A DNA stretch of 64,000 nt from Micromonospora chaiyaphumensis. Lineage in GTDB: Bacteria; Actinomycetota; Actinomycetes; Mycobacteriales; Micromonosporaceae. The stretch is from positions 1 to 64,000 of the forward strand of contig NZ_FMCS01000010.1 of the NCBI RefSeq assembly GCF_900091435.1. The letters are read 5' to 3'. A program made the translations under genes and the position numbers. This document shows positions 61,109-64,000 of this stretch, piece by piece. The first letter of the stretch is position 1, and every line of letters begins with the position of its first letter. A model generated the notes under the pieces. That model had not been told where the DNA came from. It saw nothing but the letters and a program-made list of their open reading frames with translations, and did no database searches.

Positions 61109-63792
61109 GCCGGGGCCGGCTCGCCGCCACGCTCGGGTCGTGGCGGGCCGCGCTGCGGATCGCCCGGCGCGAGGCACGCCGGGCACGCCGGCGTACCGCG
61201 CTGGTGCTCGTGATGATCGCGCTGCCGGTGTTCGGGCTGACCTTCGCCGCGGTGAGCTACGACATGGCCGAGCTGACCCGGGCCGAGCGGATGGACCGGC
61301 AACTGGGCGGGGCCGACGCGGAGCTGCGCTGGATCGACCTGAACGCGATCAGCCAGGACGCCTGGGGCGAGGGCTCCTGGCCGGTCGAGGGTGACCCGGT
61401 GCCCCGGGCCCGACCCGTGACGGCCGACGAGCTACGGGCGCTGCTGCCCGCCGGCAGCCGGCTCACGCGGATGCGCCGGTGGGTGCCCTTCGAGGTGCGG
61501 ATCAACGGGAAGTCCGTGTCGTTCGACGCCCGCGCCGTCGACCTGACCGACCCGCTCGCCCGGCCGCTGGCCACGCTGCGCGACGGGCGGCGGCCCACCC
61601 GCCCCGACGAGATCGCGGTGAGCCCCGCGGCACTGCGCAAGCTGGGCGTCCGGCTGGGCGAGCCGGTGCGCACCGTGGACGGCACCACCTACCGGGTGGT
61701 CGGGGTGGTGGAGTTCCCGGACAACCTGCGGGAGGTGGTCGCGCTCCGGCCGGAGCTGCCGCCCGGTCCGCTCGCCGCGGCCGACGAGAACTGGCTCGTG
61801 GACCTGCCCGGGACGATGGACGCGGCGCTGGCCGACCGGTTGAACGCCCGGGGCATCCTGGTGGCCGCCCGGACCCCGCTGCCCGGGCGGGACGAGACGG
61901 CCACCGGACCGGACCTGCCCGACGCCGAGGAGACCGGCAACACGGTGCTGGTCGGGGGGCTCGGCCTGCTGGAGGTGGTGCTGCTGGTCGGCCCGGCCTT
62001 CGCGGTCGGCGTCCGCCGCCGGCGACGGGACCTCGCCCTGGTCGCGGTGGCCGGTGGAGACGCCTCCCACCTGCGCCGGATCGTGCTCGCCGACGGGGTG
62101 GTGCTCGGCGCCGGCGGGGCGGCCGTCGGGCTGCTGCTCGGGGTCGCCGCCGCGTTCGCCGGCCGGCCCCTGGTCGAGCACTACGTGCTCGGCGCGCGGT
62201 CCGGGGCGTACCGGCTCTTCCCGGCGGCGCTCCTGGCGATCGTGGCGGTGGCGGTGCTCGCGGGCGTGCTGGCCGCGCTCGCGCCGGCCTGGGCGGCCGC
62301 CCGGCAGGACGTGGTCGCCGGGCTGGCCGGCCGGCGCGAGCCGCCCCGGCCGCGGCGCCGCTGGCTGGTGCTCGGGGTGCTGCTCACCGTGGCCGGCGCC
62401 GCCCTGGCCGCGTTCGGCGCCACCCGGACCACCCCGACCGGGGTGCTGGCCGGGGTGGTCCTGGGCGAGCTGGGCCTGGTCTTCTGCACCCCGACGCTGA
62501 TCGGGCTGCTGGCCCGGATCGGCCGGCTGCTGCCGCTGACCCCCCGGCTGGCCCTGCGCGACGCGAGCCGCAACCGCTCGTCGGCCGCGCCGGCCATCTC
62601 CGCCGTGATGGCGGCGGTGGCCGGCAGCGTGGCGCTGGGCGTCTACGTGGCCAGCGACGACGCCCGGCAACGGGCCGCCTGGCAGCCCGGCCTGCCCCCG
62701 GGGCACGTGCTGCTCCAGCGCACCGACGGGCCGGCCACCGGCGCGCTGCCCCCGGCCGCCGAGGTGGCGGAGCGGATCGGTGCCGTGCTGCCGGGCGCCA
62801 CGGTGGTCCCGCTCGCCGCACCAGAGTGCGCCAAGCCGGCGGACCCGGAGGACTACTGCACGGCGACCGCGGTGCGCCCGCCGGAGCAGCGCTGCCCGTA
62901 CGAGCCGTTCGCTCCCGCGCCCGCCTCGGCGCGGTCCGACCCGCGCTGCGTCCGGCCGTTCCGCGAGCCCAGCGACTTCTACCTGCCGGCTCTCGTCGAC
63001 GACGGGACGGCGCTGCCCGCGCTCACCGGCGCACCGGCCGAGGAGGTGGCCGCGGCAAGCCGGACGCTGGGGGCCGGCGGGGTGGTGGTCACCGATCCCG
63101 GTCAGTTGGTGGACGGGCGGGTGCGGGTGGAGGTCAGCCACGGCTCCGGCGCCGTGGCGGCCGCGGTCACGCTGCCCGCGTACGTGCTGCGGGGCGGTCT
63201 CCCGGTGGACCGGCTGGTGGTCTCCCCCGGGGCGGCCGCCACGCTCGGGCTCGTGGCCGCGCCGCTGGGCTATCTCGTCGACACCGCCGAGCCGCCCACC
63301 GGCCGCCAGCGGGACCGGCTGGCCGCCGACCTGTCCGGGGTCGCCCCGCTGGCGGTCCAGGTGGCGACGGCCGGGCCACCGTCCGACCAGCGCCCGCTGC
63401 TGCTCCTGCTGGCCGGCGCGTCCGCCGTGATCACCCTCGGCGCGGCCGCGGTGGCCACCGGCCTCGCCGGCGCCGAGGGCCGCCGGGACCTGTCCACGCT
63501 CGCCGCGGTCGGCGCCGATCCCCGGGTACGCCGGGTGCTGTCGCTCTGCCAGGCCGGGGTGATCGCGGTGCTCGGCTCGGTGCTCGGCATCCTCGCCGGC
63601 CTCGGCTCGGCGGCCATCGTCCTGATCTCGCTCAACCGCCGGTACGCGCAGTCCTGGCCGGTGGAGCCCCCGTACCCGCTGGTGGTGCCCGGGTCGACCC
63701 TGACCGTGCTGGTGGTGGTGCCGCTGGTGGCCATGCTCGGGGCGGCCCTGCTCACCCGGTCGCGGCTGCCCGTCGAGCGCCGGCTGGATTGA
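61105..63792 (+). CDS. FtsX-like ABC transporter permease
   Basis: An 895-residue membrane protein with two FtsX/MacB-type units. A first helix (TALVLVMIALPVFGLTFAAV, about 32-51) is followed by an extracytoplasmic domain, three helices (about 280-410), another helix pair and a second extracytoplasmic domain with four Cys (CAKPADPEDYCTA, RCPYEP, RCVRP), then the last helices near 760-890. The conserved cysteines suggest disulfides outside the cell. Partners are the ATPase gene upstream and the PadR repressor. The cargo is unknown; lipid, peptide or drug export are the options. Confidence 0.9.
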   Translation: MSRGRLAATLGSWRAALRIARREARRARRRTALVLVMIALPVFGLTFAAVSYDMAELTRAERMDRQLGGADAELRWIDLNAISQDAWGEGSWPVEGDPVPRARPVTADELRALLPAGSRLTRMRRWVPFEVRINGKSVSFDARAVDLTDPLARPLATLRDGRRPTRPDEIAVSPAALRKLGVRLGEPVRTVDGTTYRVVGVVEFPDNLREVVALRPELPPGPLAAADENWLVDLPGTMDAALADRLNARGILVAARTPLPGRDETATGPDLPDAEETGNTVLVGGLGLLEVVLLVGPAFAVGVRRRRRDLALVAVAGGDASHLRRIVLADGVVLGAGGAAVGLLLGVAAAFAGRPLVEHYVLGARSGAYRLFPAALLAIVAVAVLAGVLAALAPAWAAARQDVVAGLAGRREPPRPRRRWLVLGVLLTVAGAALAAFGATRTTPTGVLAGVVLGELGLVFCTPTLIGLLARIGRLLPLTPRLALRDASRNRSSAAPAISAVMAAVAGSVALGVYVASDDARQRAAWQPGLPPGHVLLQRTDGPATGALPPAAEVAERIGAVLPGATVVPLAAPECAKPADPEDYCTATAVRPPEQRCPYEPFAPAPASARSDPRCVRPFREPSDFYLPALVDDGTALPALTGAPAEEVAAASRTLGAGGVVVTDPGQLVDGRVRVEVSHGSGAVAAAVTLPAYVLRGGLPVDRLVVSPGAAATLGLVAAPLGYLVDTAEPPTGRQRDRLAADLSGVAPLAVQVATAGPPSDQRPLLLLLAGASAVITLGAAAVATGLAGAEGRRDLSTLAAVGADPRVRRVLSLCQAGVIAVLGSVLGILAGLGSAAIVLISLNRRYAQSWPVEPPYPLVVPGSTLTVLVVVPLVAMLGAALLTRSRLPVERRLD

Positions 63793-63848
63793 CGCTGGAG
63801 CCGGTCGGAGGGTGTCGCGGGCGAGGGGTGGCCCGGCACACTGGGCGG

Positions 63849-64000
63849 GTGTCCGCCCTGGGATCCCTCACCCGTCGTCTCGGTCACCAGAAGTGGTTCG
63901 CCGCCACCATGCGCCTGCTCGTCCCCGCCGACCGGCTGGTCGGCCGGCTCACGAAGGGGCGGGTGGTCGCCTTCGGGCTGGTGCCCTCACTGGTCCTCAC
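63849..64000 (+). CDS. Deazaflavin (F420)-dependent nitroreductase family protein, 5' part
   Basis: Fifty codons at the window edge, cut at the 3' side. LTRRLGHQKWFAATMRLLVP and DRLVGRLTKGRVVAFGLVPS match the N-terminus of the DUF385/F420H2-dependent reductase family, normally about 140-150 residues. GTG 63849 has GGGCGG-like bases upstream, a weak SD. The rest of the protein is outside the window. Confidence 0.65.
   Translation, partial: MSALGSLTRRLGHQKWFAATMRLLVPADRLVGRLTKGRVVAFGLVPSLVL

Overview
The window is typical high-GC actinobacterial chromosome. Gene content and order (clgR-pspA-pspM, cinA, pgsA, rimO, ftsK, RNase J, dapA, thyX, dapB, M16 peptidase, pnp, rpsO, ribF, truB, DHH phosphatase, rbfA, infB, ylxR, nusA, rimP) are those of the conserved core block of Actinomycetota. 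The accessory genes (long FN3 protein, streptogrisin-like protease, many GNATs, PadR/FtsX exporter) suggest a Micromonosporaceae member such as Micromonospora. The genus is an inference from gene content. No rRNA, tRNA, CRISPR array, phage or transposase gene was seen.

Layout. 1-2562: intergenic palindrome, a GNAT, a SAM-degrading DUF62 enzyme and an endonuclease VIII-like DNA glycosylase with an internal 45-bp tandem repeat. 2744-6355: a 1203-residue multicopper-oxidase-fold protein that appears to have lost its copper ligands, followed by three FN3 domains. 6379-13641: envelope-stress module clgR-pspA-pspM, then cinA, pgsA, rimO, an ornithine cyclodeaminase homologue, a guanidine-III riboswitch driving an SMR guanidinium exporter, and a small membrane protein. 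13704-23603: ftsK, two YbjN proteins, a secreted serine protease, RNase J, dapA and thyX. 23604-24238: a gene-free stretch with palindromes. 24239-31359 and on: DUF2752 protein with a His-rich octapeptide repeat, YcaQ-type glycosylase, GNATs, GT87 mannosyltransferase-like protein, VOC protein. 29355-35938: a LacI-controlled sugar ABC importer divergent from a glycogen-debranching-type glycosidase. 36024-37587: GNAT and a frameshifted AraC-DinB gene. 37727-44983: dapB, M16 peptidase, pnp, rpsO, ribF, truB. 45095-47435: a small ORF and two tandem paralogous secreted/anchored proteins of unknown function. 47465-58504: MATE transporter, small membrane proteins, and the rimP-nusA-ylxR-infB...rbfA-DHH translation/RNA block. 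58712-63792: Tat lipoprotein plus DUF4439 ferritin-like protein, and a PadR-regulated ABC exporter. The window ends inside an F420-dependent nitroreductase-like gene.

How the genes work together. The minus-strand core genes serve ribosome maturation (RimP, RbfA, RimO), transcription/translation (NusA, IF-2, S15), RNA turnover (PNPase, RNase J, DHH oligoribonuclease), lysine/peptidoglycan precursor synthesis (DapA, DapB), dTMP synthesis (ThyX), FAD synthesis (RibF), chromosome segregation (FtsK) and membrane stress (ClgR/PspA/PspM). Many neighbours overlap by GTGA or ATGA and are probably translationally coupled.

Most notable: (i) a family of about 50-bp palindromic elements (four copies) that is read in the same frame as part of two unrelated proteins; (ii) the guanidine-III riboswitch/exporter pair; (iii) the copper-less multicopper-oxidase/FN3 protein; (iv) the tandem DTC-tailed paralogs with a truncated third member; (v) a 20-codon mini-ORF with a strong SD coupled to the ABC exporter.
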